Positions 26,693 through 36,399 are shown, counted from the stretch's first letter. The stretch is 64,000 nucleotides of DNA from Microbacterium sp. Root53 (GCF_001426925.1 NZ_LMFR01000021.1:43589-107588), one strand, 5' to 3'. The notes: generated from the sequence alone by a model not told the origin. Program-made: numbers and translations.

Positions 26693-27327
26693 GCGTCGAC
26701 CGCTCCGAGGAGTCCGGGCCGTCGCGCTCGGTCGAGGTCGAGCGCAAGTTCGACGTCGACGCCGGCACGCCCGTGCCGGACTGGACCGCGGTGCCCGGCG
26801 TCGCGTCCGTGACCGAGGGCGAGCCGCGCCACCTCGACGCCCTCTACCTCGACACCGACGACCTCGCCCTCGCGCGTGCCGGCGTCGCGCTGCGTCGCCG
26901 GACGGGCGGCCCCGACGAGGGGTGGCACCTGAAGGGACCCCTCGTGGACGGCGGGCGCACGGAGCTGCAGTGGCCCCTCGGCGATGGCGACACGCTGCCC
27001 GCAGCGGTCGCGACCGAGGTGGCCGAGTACACCCCCTCGCCGCTGTATCCGCTCGCGCGCATCGTGAACGACCGCACCGCGTACCAGCTCCTGGACGCGG
27101 ACGGCGGCGTGCTGGCGGAGTTCGTGGACGACGCGGTGCGCACGATCGACCTGCGCACGGGCGAGAACCGCGCCTGGCACGAGTGGGAGGTCGAGCTCGG
27201 CCCCGCCGCGCCCGCCGAGCGGGCCGCGCGCGAGGCGTTCTTCGCGGCCGTGACCGAGGTCGCCTTCGCCGCGGGGGCGCGCACGGCCACCTCGGCGTCC
27301 AAGCTCGCCCGCGCCCTCGGCCACTGA
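26689..27327 (+). CDS. CYTH domain protein
   Basis: 212 residues starting at GTG 26689, overlapping the previous stop. The CYTH ExExK motif is present as VEVERKFDV (~17-25), followed by LDALYLDTDDLAL and ALRRRTGG, the repeating charged strands lining the triphosphate tunnel. CYTH enzymes hydrolyse inorganic triphosphate, ThTP or make cAMP; actinobacterial stand-alone versions are usually inorganic triphosphatase-like. The exact reaction is undetermined. Confidence 0.85.
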   Translation: MSVDRSEESGPSRSVEVERKFDVDAGTPVPDWTAVPGVASVTEGEPRHLDALYLDTDDLALARAGVALRRRTGGPDEGWHLKGPLVDGGRTELQWPLGDGDTLPAAVATEVAEYTPSPLYPLARIVNDRTAYQLLDADGGVLAEFVDDAVRTIDLRTGENRAWHEWEVELGPAAPAERAAREAFFAAVTEVAFAAGARTATSASKLARALGH

Positions 27328-27350
27328 CGCAGCGCCCGCACCACACGAAG

Positions 27351-27377
27351 ACGGCCCCCGGATGATCCGGGGGCCGT
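27351..27377. terminator. bidirectional terminator between the CYTH gene and lpdA
   Basis: A perfect 12-bp stem ACGGCCCCCGGA / TCCGGGGGCCGT closes a 3-nt loop TGA. It lies 23 bp after the CYTH stop in a convergent intergenic region. Confidence 0.8.
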
Positions 27378-27400
27378 CGGTCGTGAACGGGCTGGTGAGG

Positions 27401-27425
27401 TTTCGGCTCGCTTCGCTCGCTCAAC
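27401..27425 (+). repeat. GTTGAGCGAGCGAAGCGAG-family repeat, solo copy
   Basis: TTTCGGCTCGCTTCGCTCGC followed by TCAAC, the reverse complement of GTTGAGCGAGCGAAGCGAG plus CCGAAA. It belongs to the same palindrome-rich family as the copies at 31755, 31801 and 49390. The rest of 27378-27472 holds a further imperfect hairpin (ATCAACGCG...CGCATTGAT). Confidence 0.6.
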
Positions 27426-27472
27426 CTGAGTCGCCGCGCATCAACGCGCTTCGCGCATTGATCCGCGTCGAC

Positions 27473-28870
27473 TCACATGTTGATGAAGTGACCCAGGAGG
27501 CCGTGGAAGCCCTCCTGCAGCGTCTCCGACAGGGTCGGGTGCGTGTGGACGTTGCGGGCCGCCTCCAGCGCCGTGAGGTCCCACTTCTGCGCGAGCGTGA
27601 GCTCGGGCAGCAGCTCCGACACATCCGGGCCGATGAGGTGGGCGCCGATGAGCTCGAGGTGCTCGGCGTCGGCGATCAGCTTCACGAAGCCGACCGGCTC
27701 GCCCAGGCCGTTGGCCTTGCCGTTGGCGCTGAACGGGAACTTGGCGACCTTGATCTCGCGACCCTCGGCGCGCGCCTGCTCCTCGGTGAGGCCGAAGCTC
27801 GCGACCTGCGGCGAGCAGAACGTCGCGCGCGGCATCATCCGGTAGTCGCCCAGCGGCATGGTCTCGGCCTTGCCGATCGTCTCGGCGGCGACCACGGCCT
27901 GCGCCTCGGCCACGTGGGCGAGCTGCAGCTTGGCGGTGACGTCGCCGATCGCGTAGATGCCCTCGACGTTGGTGCGCATGAAGTCGTCGATCTCGATCGC
28001 GCCGCGATCGGTGAGCTTCACACCCGTGTTCTCGAGGCCGAAGCCCTCGATGTTCGGCGCGAAGCCGACCGACATGAGGACCTTGCCCGCGGTGATCTCG
28101 CCGGGCTGGCCGTCGCGGGTCTCGTACGCGACGTGCACCGACGAGCCGTTGTCGGTGATGGTCTTGACGGCGGTCGACGTGAGGATGTCGATGCCGTACT
28201 TCTTGTACTGCTTCTGGATCTCCTTCGAGACCTCGGCGTCCTCGTTGGGGAGCGCGCGATCGAGGAACTCGATGATGGTGACCTTGACGCCGTAGTTCGA
28301 CAGCACGTAGGCGAACTCCATGCCGATGGCGCCGGCGCCGACGATGACGATCGACTCGGGCAGCTCGCGCGTGAGGATCTGCTCCTCGTAGGTCACGACG
28401 TTGTCGCTCAGCTGCACGCCCGGCAGCAGGCGCACCTTCGAGCCGGTCGCGATGATCACGTTGTCGAACGTGATCTCCTCGGTCGTCCCGTCCGACTTGG
28501 CGACCGAGATGGCCTTCGGGCCCGTGAACGTGCCGCGGCCCTCGTACTCGGTGACCTTGTTCTTCTTCATCAGGAAGTGGATGCCCTTGACGTGCGTCTC
28601 CGCGACCTTGCGGCTGCGGTCGAACGCCGCGCCGAAGTCGAAGTGCACGTCACCCGAGATGCCGAACAGGTCGGCCTTGTGGGTGAAGGTGTGGGCGATC
28701 TCCGCGTTCTTCAGCAGTGCCTTCGACGGGATGCACCCGACGTTGAGGCAGACGCCGCCCCAGTACTTCTCTTCGATGATCGCGACATTGAGTCCGAGCT
28801 GCGCGCTGCGCACGGCCGCGACGTAACCGCCGGGACCCGCGCCGAGGATGACGACGTCGTAATGAGCCAT
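27473..28870 (-). CDS. lpdA: dihydrolipoyl dehydrogenase (E3)
   Basis: 465 residues. FAD-binding [13 protein letters not shown] (~8-20), redox disulfide [13 protein letters not shown] (Cys41/Cys46), NAD-binding [14 protein letters not shown] and C-terminal active-site [10 protein letters not shown]. It reoxidises dihydrolipoamide in pyruvate and 2-oxoglutarate dehydrogenase complexes and the glycine cleavage system. Head-on to the CYTH gene; 9 bp downstream of the CopC-domain gene. The closeness to garA, regulator of 2-oxoglutarate metabolism in mycobacteria, is suggestive. Confidence 0.97.
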   Translation of the reverse strand: MAHYDVVILGAGPGGYVAAVRSAQLGLNVAIIEEKYWGGVCLNVGCIPSKALLKNAEIAHTFTHKADLFGISGDVHFDFGAAFDRSRKVAETHVKGIHFLMKKNKVTEYEGRGTFTGPKAISVAKSDGTTEEITFDNVIIATGSKVRLLPGVQLSDNVVTYEEQILTRELPESIVIVGAGAIGMEFAYVLSNYGVKVTIIEFLDRALPNEDAEVSKEIQKQYKKYGIDILTSTAVKTITDNGSSVHVAYETRDGQPGEITAGKVLMSVGFAPNIEGFGLENTGVKLTDRGAIEIDDFMRTNVEGIYAIGDVTAKLQLAHVAEAQAVVAAETIGKAETMPLGDYRMMPRATFCSPQVASFGLTEEQARAEGREIKVAKFPFSANGKANGLGEPVGFVKLIADAEHLELIGAHLIGPDVSELLPELTLAQKWDLTALEAARNVHTHPTLSETLQEGFHGLLGHFINM

Positions 28871-28879
28871 GGCTTCAGC

Positions 28880-29572
28880 CTATCGCCCGGAGGGGGTGCC
28901 CGAGCCGCCGTCGCCGGCCGTGGGACTACCGGGATCGCGCCGCGTGCGGGACACGAGCAGAGCGATCAGCGCGCCGCCGATCGCGGCCGCGCTCGCGCCG
29001 AGCAGGATCCACGGCAGGATGTCGCCGAAGCCGCGGTCCTCGTCGGCGGGGACGGGCGTCTCCTCCTGCTCGAGGTCGGTCGGAGCGGGGGTCGTGACGG
29101 GCTTCTTGGAGGGCTGGGCCGTCTCGCCCTCGCCGTCCGCCGGCGGCACGGCGGCCGGGTCGCTCGGCTCGGTCGCCGATGCGCTCTCGACCGTGAACGT
29201 GAAGGTGCCGTCCGGTACGTGTCCGTCGACGCCTGCCGCTCGCCAGTTCACCGTGTACAGGCCGGGCTCGGCGGGCTCGGACACCTCCTGCCGGATGATC
29301 GCCCCCTCGACCACCGCGTCACCTTCGGAGAGGATCGTGCCGGAAGGAGCGACGACATCGATCTGGGCCGTGCCCTCCTGCATGGCCTCCGAGAACTCGA
29401 GGCTCACCACGTCGGGCAGCTCCGCGATCGTCGACCCATCGGCAGGATTCGTGGCGATGAGCCCACCGTGCGCGGCCGCGGGGGACGCGAAGGAGAGGGA
29501 GCTGAGAAGAGCGACCGCGATCGCAGTCGCGGTGCAGGAGAGACGACGGACGTGATGCGATGCGGAGGGCAT
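28880..29572 (-). CDS. secreted, membrane-anchored CopC-domain protein
   Basis: 230 residues: a signal peptide ending ...SFASPAAA-H, leaving an N-terminal His as in copper-binding CopC, then LIATNPADGSTIAELPDVV and VNWRAAGVDGHVPDGTFTFTV, the CopC beta-sandwich. A Pro/Thr/Glu linker leads to a C-terminal helix (ILPWILLGASAAAIGGALIA) and a basic tail. It is likely an extracytoplasmic copper-binding protein. No CopD/YcnJ transporter gene is adjacent. The N-terminal H after cleavage and the later GH are candidate copper ligands. Confidence 0.85.
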   Translation of the reverse strand: MPSASHHVRRLSCTATAIAVALLSSLSFASPAAAHGGLIATNPADGSTIAELPDVVSLEFSEAMQEGTAQIDVVAPSGTILSEGDAVVEGAIIRQEVSEPAEPGLYTVNWRAAGVDGHVPDGTFTFTVESASATEPSDPAAVPPADGEGETAQPSKKPVTTPAPTDLEQEETPVPADEDRGFGDILPWILLGASAAAIGGALIALLVSRTRRDPGSPTAGDGGSGTPSGR

Positions 29573-29696
29573 GCCGTCACGGTACCCGCGTCATCCTGAG
29601 CGCCGGCTCGCGAGAGACATCCGGGAGACTTGGGAGATCTGGTCATTCGAACGGGCCCTGTCGATCCGTTAGGCTGATCCGAAAGGAGGGGATGAC

Positions 29697-30209
29697 GTGT
29701 CATTCAACGAGGACGCCGGCTCGCCGATCCATCGCGACAGCGACAGCTCGCGGTACGGCTACGACGGCTCGGGCGACTCCACGCAGACGTTCGGGCACGA
29801 CTCCGACCTGTCCTTCGTGCCTTTCCACGGGGAGCTGAACGCCACGGAGCGCGACGCGATCGCGGCGCTGCCCTCGGGCTCGGCCCTGCTGCTGGTGCGC
29901 TCGGGCCCCACGGCGGGCGCGCGCTACCTGCTCGACACGGACGTCACGACGGCGGGCCGCCACCCCGAGGCCGACATCTTCCTCGACGACGTCACGGTGT
30001 CGCGCCGTCACGCCGAGATCACGCGCCACCGCACGTCGTTCGAGATCGTCGACCAGCGTTCGCTGAACGGCACCTACGTCAACGGCGAGCGCGTCGACCG
30101 TGCGGAGCTGCGCAACGGCGCCGAGGTGCGCATCGGCAAGTTCCGCCTCAACTTCTTCGCCTCGCCCCTGGACCTCGTCGGCGAGGACGGAACGGGGCAG
30201 GGCGCCTGA
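29697..30209 (+). CDS. garA: FHA domain protein, GarA/OdhI-like
   Basis: 170 residues. The C-terminal FHA domain has AGRHPEADIFLDDVTVSRRH and SLNGTYVNGERVD, the phosphothreonine-binding loops. The N-terminal ~50 residues are the flexible region that in GarA/OdhI carries kinase-target threonines: here GDSTQTFGHDSDLSFVPF resembles the ETTS-type site only loosely. GarA/OdhI, when unphosphorylated, inhibits 2-oxoglutarate dehydrogenase. Strong AAAGGAGGGG ribosome site before GTG 29697. Its TGA overlaps the ftsR ATG (TGATG). Confidence 0.85.
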   Translation: MSFNEDAGSPIHRDSDSSRYGYDGSGDSTQTFGHDSDLSFVPFHGELNATERDAIAALPSGSALLLVRSGPTAGARYLLDTDVTTAGRHPEADIFLDDVTVSRRHAEITRHRTSFEIVDQRSLNGTYVNGERVDRAELRNGAEVRIGKFRLNFFASPLDLVGEDGTGQGA

Positions 30210-30910
30210 TGGCGGCTGCCGCCGCCCGCGAGCCGGCTTCCGCACGGAAGGCGCCCGCGGGCCTTCTGAGCATCGGCCAGGTGCTGGCCAAGCTGACGCC
30301 CGAGTTCCCCGCCCTCACCTCCAGCAAGCTGCGCTTCCTCGAGGTGCAGGGCATCGTCACGCCGCAGCGCACCGCCTCGGGCTACCGCAAGTTCTCGCCC
30401 GCGGACCTCGACCGGCTGCGGCTCGCGCTCACCCTGCAGCGCGACCACTACCTGCCGCTGATGGTGATCCGCGAGTACCTGGACGACGTGGACGCGGGGC
30501 GCTCGCCGGCCACGCCGCAGGTGCCGCCGCCGTCGATCCACCCCGCGGTGCGCCGGCACACCCGCCAGGAGCTGCTCTCGGCGGCGGGGGCGTCGCCGCA
30601 GCTGCTCAACGACGCGGTCAGCACCGGGCTGCTGAAGGCCGCCGACAGCTACGACGACCAGGCGCTCGCGCTGCTGCGCGCGCTGGTGGCGCTCGACCGC
30701 CACGGCATCGAGCCGCGGCACGTGCGCGGCATGCGCCAGAGCGCGGAGCGCGAGGTGGCGCTGGTCGAGTCGGCCCTGTCGGCGCTGCTGCGGCGCACCG
30801 ACGCGGCCTCGCGCGCCAAGGCCAGCGAGCTCGCGCCGGAGCTCGCCGCGCGCCTCGATGAGGTGCGCTCGCTGCTCGTCAAGGGCGCGCTGGCCCGCCT
30901 GCTGGGCTAG
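30209..30910 (+). CDS. ftsR: FtsR-like MerR family regulator (Rv1828 type)
   Basis: 233 residues. A winged-helix MerR domain starts at LLSIGQVLAKLTPEFPALTSSKLRFLE and includes SGYRKFSPADLDRL; a long C-terminal region follows. Position directly after garA and the FP-to-SSK spacing match Rv1828/FtsR, which in Corynebacterium glutamicum activates ftsZ. Probably a dimeric DNA-binding protein controlling division genes. The gene is coupled to garA by a 1-nt stop-start overlap. Confidence 0.8.
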   Translation: MAAAAAREPASARKAPAGLLSIGQVLAKLTPEFPALTSSKLRFLEVQGIVTPQRTASGYRKFSPADLDRLRLALTLQRDHYLPLMVIREYLDDVDAGRSPATPQVPPPSIHPAVRRHTRQELLSAAGASPQLLNDAVSTGLLKAADSYDDQALALLRALVALDRHGIEPRHVRGMRQSAEREVALVESALSALLRRTDAASRAKASELAPELAARLDEVRSLLVKGALARLLG

Positions 30911-30918
30911 CGGCGAGC

Positions 30919-30938
30919 GGTTGAAGCTCAGGTTGAAG
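30919..30938 (+). promoter_or_regulatory. tandem GGTTGAAG repeats, probable MerR-type operator
   Basis: GGTTGAAG occurs at 30919-30926 and 30931-30938, a 12-bp period, about 54 bp before the -35 of the second MerR gene. Direct repeats of this kind are typical of actinobacterial MerR regulators; the FtsR-like or the downstream MerR protein is the obvious candidate binder. Confidence 0.5.
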
Positions 30939-30991
30939 GTCACCCTTGTGTAACGGCCGCGCGACACGCCCCCGGCATCGCACGGATGTCA

Positions 30992-31020
30992 TTGCCGGTG
31001 CCCCGGGCCTCCCATACCGT
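30992..31020 (+). promoter_or_regulatory. putative promoter of the second merR gene
   Basis: TTGCCG (30992-30997), 17-bp spacer, TACCGT (31015-31020); start predicted near 31027, 23 nt before the ATG. Confidence 0.5.
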
Positions 31021-31049
31021 GGAACTGTCATCGAAACGAGGAGGACCTG

Positions 31050-31589
<540 letters not shown>

Positions 31590-31637
31590 TTTCCAGGAGC
31601 GTCCCGTACGCTCGCGCCGACGCTCCGCGCCGGACAC

Positions 31638-31724
31638 TCGCGAGCGAGAACGTCGCTGACGCTCCGTTCGGCAGCGCTTCGCGCTGCGATTGGCCGCTCC
31701 GCGGCACGCTCGCTTCGCTCGCAC
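31638..31724 (+). repeat. dispersed 3'-end repeat, copy 1 (after merR)
   Basis: Bases 31638-31688 are identical to 49278-49328 (51 bp), and 31705-31724 is the common 20-mer CACGCTCGCTTCGCTCGCAC. The repeat lies 116 nt (to the 20-mer) after the merR stop, in the same orientation as merR. Confidence 0.8.
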
Positions 31725-31930
31725 GCCTTTAGATGTCCGGGGTTGCTGTCGGTCGTTGAGCGGAGCGAAGCGAGTCGAGGTCGGCGCCACCCCTGTGGTC
31801 GTTGAGCGACGAGCGCTAGCGAGGAGTCGAAACGGGTCGAAGCGACCCGGCCGGCCGGGTTGGTCCGGCCACGTTCTGACTCCGGCTCGTTCCTCGCCTC
31901 GGCTCGACGACCACGCGATCAGCGAGCATC

Positions 31931-31950
31931 GTGCGAGCGAAGCGAGCGTG
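31931..31950 (-). repeat. dispersed 3'-end repeat, copy 2 (after parA)
   Basis: The common 20-mer on the minus strand, 76 nt behind the stop of the leftward ParA-like gene, oriented with that gene. On the minus strand it is preceded by GTCGCTCCGCTC, similar to the copy near 39124. Confidence 0.75.
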
Positions 31951-32025
31951 GAGCGGAGCGACGTCCATCCCTCGAGGAGCGGCATCCGCGAAGCGGGGGC
32001 CCGACGAGTGGGAGCTTCCTCTGGT

Positions 32026-32835
32026 TTAAGAAGCGCTGTCCTGGGGGTCCTCGATGCGGCCCGCGCGCATGATGCGGTCGAGGAGCGCGTCGAAGTCGGC
32101 GGCCAGCTCCTGGGCGGACTCGCCGGGCCACACGTGCAGCGGCTTCGCGGCGCCCTGCGCCTGCTGCAGCGACGTGCGTTCCGGCAGCTGCGGCTCGAGC
32201 ACGAGCGGGCCGAACATGTCGCGCAGCTCCTTGATGCGGAACTGGTGCTCGACCGACTGCGGGCGGACCCGGTTCACGACGATGCCGAGCGGCTGCAGGC
32301 GGGGGGAGAGGCCGCGGCGGATCTCCTCGATCGCGCGCAGGGCGCGGTCCGCGGCGGCGACCGAGAACAGGCCGGGCTCCGTGACGACCATGACGCGGTC
32401 GCTGGCCGCCCACGCCGTGCGCGTGAGGGCGTTGAGGGACGGCGGGCAGTCGATCAGGACGAGGTCGTACTCCGACTCGATCGAGGCGAGGGCCTCCTCG
32501 AGCTTCCAGACGTCCGCCACCGTGGGGTGCGGGCCGTCGAAGTTGATGGCCGACGGGCTGCCGAGCATGACGTCGATCGTGCCGTCGTGCACGCGCGTCC
32601 AGCCGCTCGACGTGATCGCCTGACGGACGATCTTCTCCTTCGGGCTGGTGAGCACGTCCGAGACGTTCAGGCGTCCCGCGATCTGCACATCCAGGCCGGT
32701 CGAGACGTCCGCCTGGGGGTCGAGATCGACCACCAGCGTGCGCAGCGAGCGTGCGAAGGCGGCGGACGCGAGACCGAGAGTCACGGTCGTCTTGCCCACG
32801 CCTCCCTTGAGGGAACTGACGCTGAGTACGTGCAC
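32026..32835 (-). CDS. ParA family ATPase
   Basis: 269 residues from GTG 32835 ([17 protein letters not shown]). Deviant Walker A KGGVGKTT (~10-17), DLDPQADVS, and LVLIDCPPSLNALT are ParA/MinD/Soj hallmarks. No parB is adjacent, so this is an orphan ParA rather than the chromosome-partition one; similar orphans position cell-pole or division components. A TTG at 32844 is an alternative start. A TAACGT -10-like box lies at 32844-32849 on the minus strand, about 7 nt before the GTG, hinting at a nearly leaderless transcript. Confidence 0.85.
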   Translation of the reverse strand: MHVLSVSSLKGGVGKTTVTLGLASAAFARSLRTLVVDLDPQADVSTGLDVQIAGRLNVSDVLTSPKEKIVRQAITSSGWTRVHDGTIDVMLGSPSAINFDGPHPTVADVWKLEEALASIESEYDLVLIDCPPSLNALTRTAWAASDRVMVVTEPGLFSVAAADRALRAIEEIRRGLSPRLQPLGIVVNRVRPQSVEHQFRIKELRDMFGPLVLEPQLPERTSLQQAQGAAKPLHVWPGESAQELAADFDALLDRIMRAGRIEDPQDSAS

Positions 32836-32984
32836 AATCCCCAACGTTACAACGCCCTATGCTGAGAACCACGTCTGCGACCCAGGGTCGCGGACCGCGC
32901 GGGGACGGCGGACGGCCCTCCCCGTCAGATGACTCTTGTCCGCCCCGGCGCATCCCCACCCGCCGGGACAGCAGAAGGGCCCGC

Positions 32985-35900
32985 ATGTTCAGCAAGATCC
33001 TCGTGGCGAACCGTGGTGAGATCGCGATCCGGGCTTTCCGGGCCGCCTATGAGCTGGGAGCGCGGACCGTCGCGGTCTACCCGTACGAAGACCGCAACTC
33101 CCTGCACCGCCTGAAGGCCGACGAGGCGTACCGGATCGGCGAGGAGGGCCACCCGGTCCGCGCCTACCTGGATGTCGACGAGATCGTGCGCGTCGCCGTC
33201 GAGTCGGGTGCCGACGCCATCTACCCCGGATACGGCTTCCTCTCGGAGAACCCCGACCTCGCCGCCAAGGCCGCCGCGGCCGGCATCACGTTCATCGGCC
33301 CGTCCTCGACGGTGCTCGAGATGGCCGGCAACAAGGTCACGGCCAAGGAGCACGCCATCAAGGCCGGCGTTCCCGTGCTGCGCTCCACCGAGGCGTCGGA
33401 CGACGTCGACACGCTCGTGGCGCAGTCGGACGAGATCGGCTTCCCGCTGTTCGCGAAGGCGGTCGCCGGCGGCGGCGGCCGCGGCATGCGCCGCGTCGAG
33501 ACCAAGGCCGAGCTGGCGCCCGCGCTGGCCGAGGCCATGCGCGAGGCGAACAGCGCGTTCGGCGACCCGCGGATGTTCCTGGAGCAGGCCGTCGTGCGCC
33601 CGCGCCACATCGAGGTGCAGATCCTCGCCGACAAGTCGGGCGCCACGGTGCACCTGTTCGAGCGCGACTGCTCGCTGCAGCGCCGCCACCAGAAGGTCAT
33701 CGAGATCGCCCCGGCGCCGAACCTGGACGACTCCATCCGCGCCGACCTGCACCGCTACGCCGTGGCCTTCGCGAAGTCGATCGGCTACGAGAACGCCGGC
33801 ACCGTCGAGTTCCTCCTCGAGACCGCGGGCGAGCGCGCCGGCCAGGTCGTCTTCATCGAGATGAACCCGCGCATCCAGGTCGAGCACACCGTGACCGAGG
33901 AGGTCACGGACGTCGACCTCGTGCAGTCGCAGATGCGGATCGCCGCGGGCGAGACGCTCGCCGACCTCGGGCTCGAGCAGGAGTCGATCCACCTGCGCGG
34001 CGCGGCCCTGCAGTGCCGCATCACGACCGAGGACCCGGCGCAGGGCTTCCGCCCTGACACGGGCAAGATCACGACCTACCGCTCGCCGGGCGGCGCGGGC
34101 ATCCGCCTCGACGGCGGCACCACGGCCGCCGGCGCGCAGGTGAGCCCGCACTTCGACTCGATGCTCGCCAAGCTCACGTGCCGCGGCCGCGACTTCGGCG
34201 CTGCCGTCGCGCGCGCCCGTCGCGCCCTGGCCGAGTTCCGCATCCGCGGCGTCGCGACCAACATCCCGTTCCTGCAGGCCGTCCTCGACGACCCGCAGTT
34301 CGTGAAGGGCGACGTCTCGACGTCGTTCATCGACGAGCGTCCCGAGCTGCTCGCGGGCCGCGTGTCGAAGGACCGCGGATCGAAGGTCCTGAACTGGCTC
34401 GTCGACGTCACCGTCAACAAGCCCAACGGCGAGAACCCGCTCGGCATCGCGCCCGCGGTCAAGCTGCCCGCGATCGACCTGGCGACCCCGGCGCCCGCCG
34501 GATCGCGCCAGCGCCTGCAGGAGTTCGGCCCCGAGGGCTTCGCCCGCGCGCTGCGCGAGCAGACCGCCCTGGCCGTCACCGAGACGACGTTCCGCGACGC
34601 GCACCAGTCGCTCCTCGCGACCCGCGTGCGCACCAGGGACCTCGTGGCGGTCGCGCCCCACGTCGCCCGCCTCACGCCGCAGCTGCTGTCGGTCGAGGCC
34701 TGGGGTGGCGCCACGTACGACGTCGCGCTGCGCTTCCTCGCCGAGGACCCGTGGGAGCGCCTCGACAAGCTGCGCGAGGCCCTGCCGAACGTCGCGATCC
34801 AGATGCTCCTGCGCGGCCGCAACACGGTCGGCTACACGCCGTACCCGACGGAGGTGACGGACGCGTTCGTGCGCGAGGCGGCGGCGAGCGGCATCGACAT
34901 CTTCCGCATCTTCGACGCGCTCAACGACGTCTCGCAGATGCGCCCGGCGATCGACGCGGTGCGCGCGACCGGCACCTCGGTCGCGGAGGTCGCGGTCTGC
35001 TACACCGGCGACCTGCTGAACCCCGGCGAGACCCTGTACACGCTCGACTACTACCTGCGCCTCGCGGAGCAGATCGTCGACGCCGGCGCGCACATCCTGG
35101 CCATCAAGGACATGGCGGGCCTGCTGCGCCCGGCCGCGGCCGCCAAGCTCGTCTCGGCGTTCCGCGAGCGCTTCGACCTGCCCGTCCACGTGCACACGCA
35201 CGACACCCCGGGCGGCCAGCTCGCCACCCTGCTCGCGGCCAGCGCCGCGGGCGCCGACGCGGTCGACGCGGCCGCCGCCCCGATGGCCGGCACCACGAGC
35301 CAGCCGTCGCTGTCGGCGCTGGTCGCCGCGCTCGCGCACACCGAGCGCGACACGGGCATCGACCTGCAGGCGGTCTCCGACCTCGAGCCGTACTGGGAGG
35401 CCGTGCGCCACCTGTACAAGCCGTTCGAGTCGGGCCTGGCCGGGCCCACGGGCCGCGTGTACAAGCACGAGATCCCGGGCGGCCAGCTCTCGAACCTGCG
35501 CCAGCAGGCGATCGCGCTGGGCCTGGCCGACGACTTCGAGCTGATCGAGGACATGTACGCGGCCGCCAACGACATCCTCGGGCGCGTACCCAAGGTCACG
35601 CCCTCTTCGAAGGTCGTGGGCGACCTCGCGCTGCACCTCGCCGCCGTCAAGGCCGACCCCGCCGACTTCGAGCAGAACCCGCACAAGTACGACGTGCCGG
35701 ACTCCGTCGTGGCGTTCATGGCGGGCGAGCTGGGCGACCTGCCCGGCGGATGGCCCGAGCCCTTCCGCTCGAAGGTGCTTGCGGGCCGCGACATCAAGCC
35801 GAGCATCACGCCGCTGGAGCCGGCCGACGCCGAGGCCCTCGAGGGCGAGTCGGCGCAGCGCCGCTCGACGCTGAACCGTCTGCTGTTCCCGCAGCCGACC

Positions 35901-36392
35901 AAGGCGTTCGAGACCGCGCGCGAGACGTACGGCGACCTCTCGGTGCTCGACACCGCTGACTACCTGTACGGGCTCGAGCAGGGCGGCGAGCACGTCGTCG
36001 AGATCGAGCGCGGCGTGCAGCTGTTCGTCGGCCTCGAGGCGATCGGCGAGCCGGACGACAAGGGCTACCGCTCGGTCATGACGACGCTCAACGGCCAGCT
36101 GCGACCCGTCGCCGCGCGCGACCGAAGCATCGAGGTCGAGACGCACGCCGCCGAGAAGGCGGACACGTCCAAGCCCGGCCAGGTCGCCGCGCCGTTCTCC
36201 GGCGTGGTCACCCTCAAGGTGGCGGTCGGCGACCGCGTCGAGGCCGGCCAGGCGGTCGCGTCGATCGAGGCCATGAAGATGGAGGCGGCGATCACCACCA
36301 CGCACGGCGGAATCGTCGAGCGGCTCGCGGTCGGCCCCACCCAGCAGGTGGACGGCGGCGACCTTTTGGTCGTCATCGCCACCGGACAGTAA
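32985..36392 (+). CDS. pyc: pyruvate carboxylase
   Basis: 1,135 residues, full length for a single-chain enzyme. N-terminal biotin carboxylase begins MFSKILVANRGEIAIRAFRA and carries the ATP-grasp GGGGRGMRRV; the carboxyltransferase domain starts near ETTFRDAHQSLLATRVRTRD; the biotin carrier lysine is in EAMKMEA (~K1098), 37 residues from the end. It makes oxaloacetate from pyruvate, bicarbonate and ATP (anaplerosis). AGAAGGG precedes the ATG. A TATGCT -10-like box is at 32858-32863. Confidence 0.97.
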   Translation: MFSKILVANRGEIAIRAFRAAYELGARTVAVYPYEDRNSLHRLKADEAYRIGEEGHPVRAYLDVDEIVRVAVESGADAIYPGYGFLSENPDLAAKAAAAGITFIGPSSTVLEMAGNKVTAKEHAIKAGVPVLRSTEASDDVDTLVAQSDEIGFPLFAKAVAGGGGRGMRRVETKAELAPALAEAMREANSAFGDPRMFLEQAVVRPRHIEVQILADKSGATVHLFERDCSLQRRHQKVIEIAPAPNLDDSIRADLHRYAVAFAKSIGYENAGTVEFLLETAGERAGQVVFIEMNPRIQVEHTVTEEVTDVDLVQSQMRIAAGETLADLGLEQESIHLRGAALQCRITTEDPAQGFRPDTGKITTYRSPGGAGIRLDGGTTAAGAQVSPHFDSMLAKLTCRGRDFGAAVARARRALAEFRIRGVATNIPFLQAVLDDPQFVKGDVSTSFIDERPELLAGRVSKDRGSKVLNWLVDVTVNKPNGENPLGIAPAVKLPAIDLATPAPAGSRQRLQEFGPEGFARALREQTALAVTETTFRDAHQSLLATRVRTRDLVAVAPHVARLTPQLLSVEAWGGATYDVALRFLAEDPWERLDKLREALPNVAIQMLLRGRNTVGYTPYPTEVTDAFVREAAASGIDIFRIFDALNDVSQMRPAIDAVRATGTSVAEVAVCYTGDLLNPGETLYTLDYYLRLAEQIVDAGAHILAIKDMAGLLRPAAAAKLVSAFRERFDLPVHVHTHDTPGGQLATLLAASAAGADAVDAAAAPMAGTTSQPSLSALVAALAHTERDTGIDLQAVSDLEPYWEAVRHLYKPFESGLAGPTGRVYKHEIPGGQLSNLRQQAIALGLADDFELIEDMYAAANDILGRVPKVTPSSKVVGDLALHLAAVKADPADFEQNPHKYDVPDSVVAFMAGELGDLPGGWPEPFRSKVLAGRDIKPSITPLEPADAEALEGESAQRRSTLNRLLFPQPTKAFETARETYGDLSVLDTADYLYGLEQGGEHVVEIERGVQLFVGLEAIGEPDDKGYRSVMTTLNGQLRPVAARDRSIEVETHAAEKADTSKPGQVAAPFSGVVTLKVAVGDRVEAGQAVASIEAMKMEAAITTTHGGIVERLAVGPTQQVDGGDLLVVIATGQ

Positions 36393-36399
36393 TCTGGGG

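Larger units (their letters stand above)
31590..32025. repeat. 436-bp gene-free repeat region between merR and parA
   Basis: No credible gene. It holds two dispersed 3'-end repeats in opposite orientation (ending at 31724 on + and 31931 on -), two GTTGAGC...GAGTCGA palindromic elements (31755-31778 and 31801-31834, the latter with core CGCTAGCG), and CGACCCGGCCGGCCGGGTTGG-like inverted sequence near 31845. No T-rich terminator is evident, so these structures are the only candidates for transcript ends of the convergent genes. Confidence 0.75.

Noticed and set aside
31690..32865. 391-codon open frame over the repeat region and antisense to the ParA-like gene
   Set aside because: Composed of repeat translation plus the complement of parA; no motif or ribosome site.
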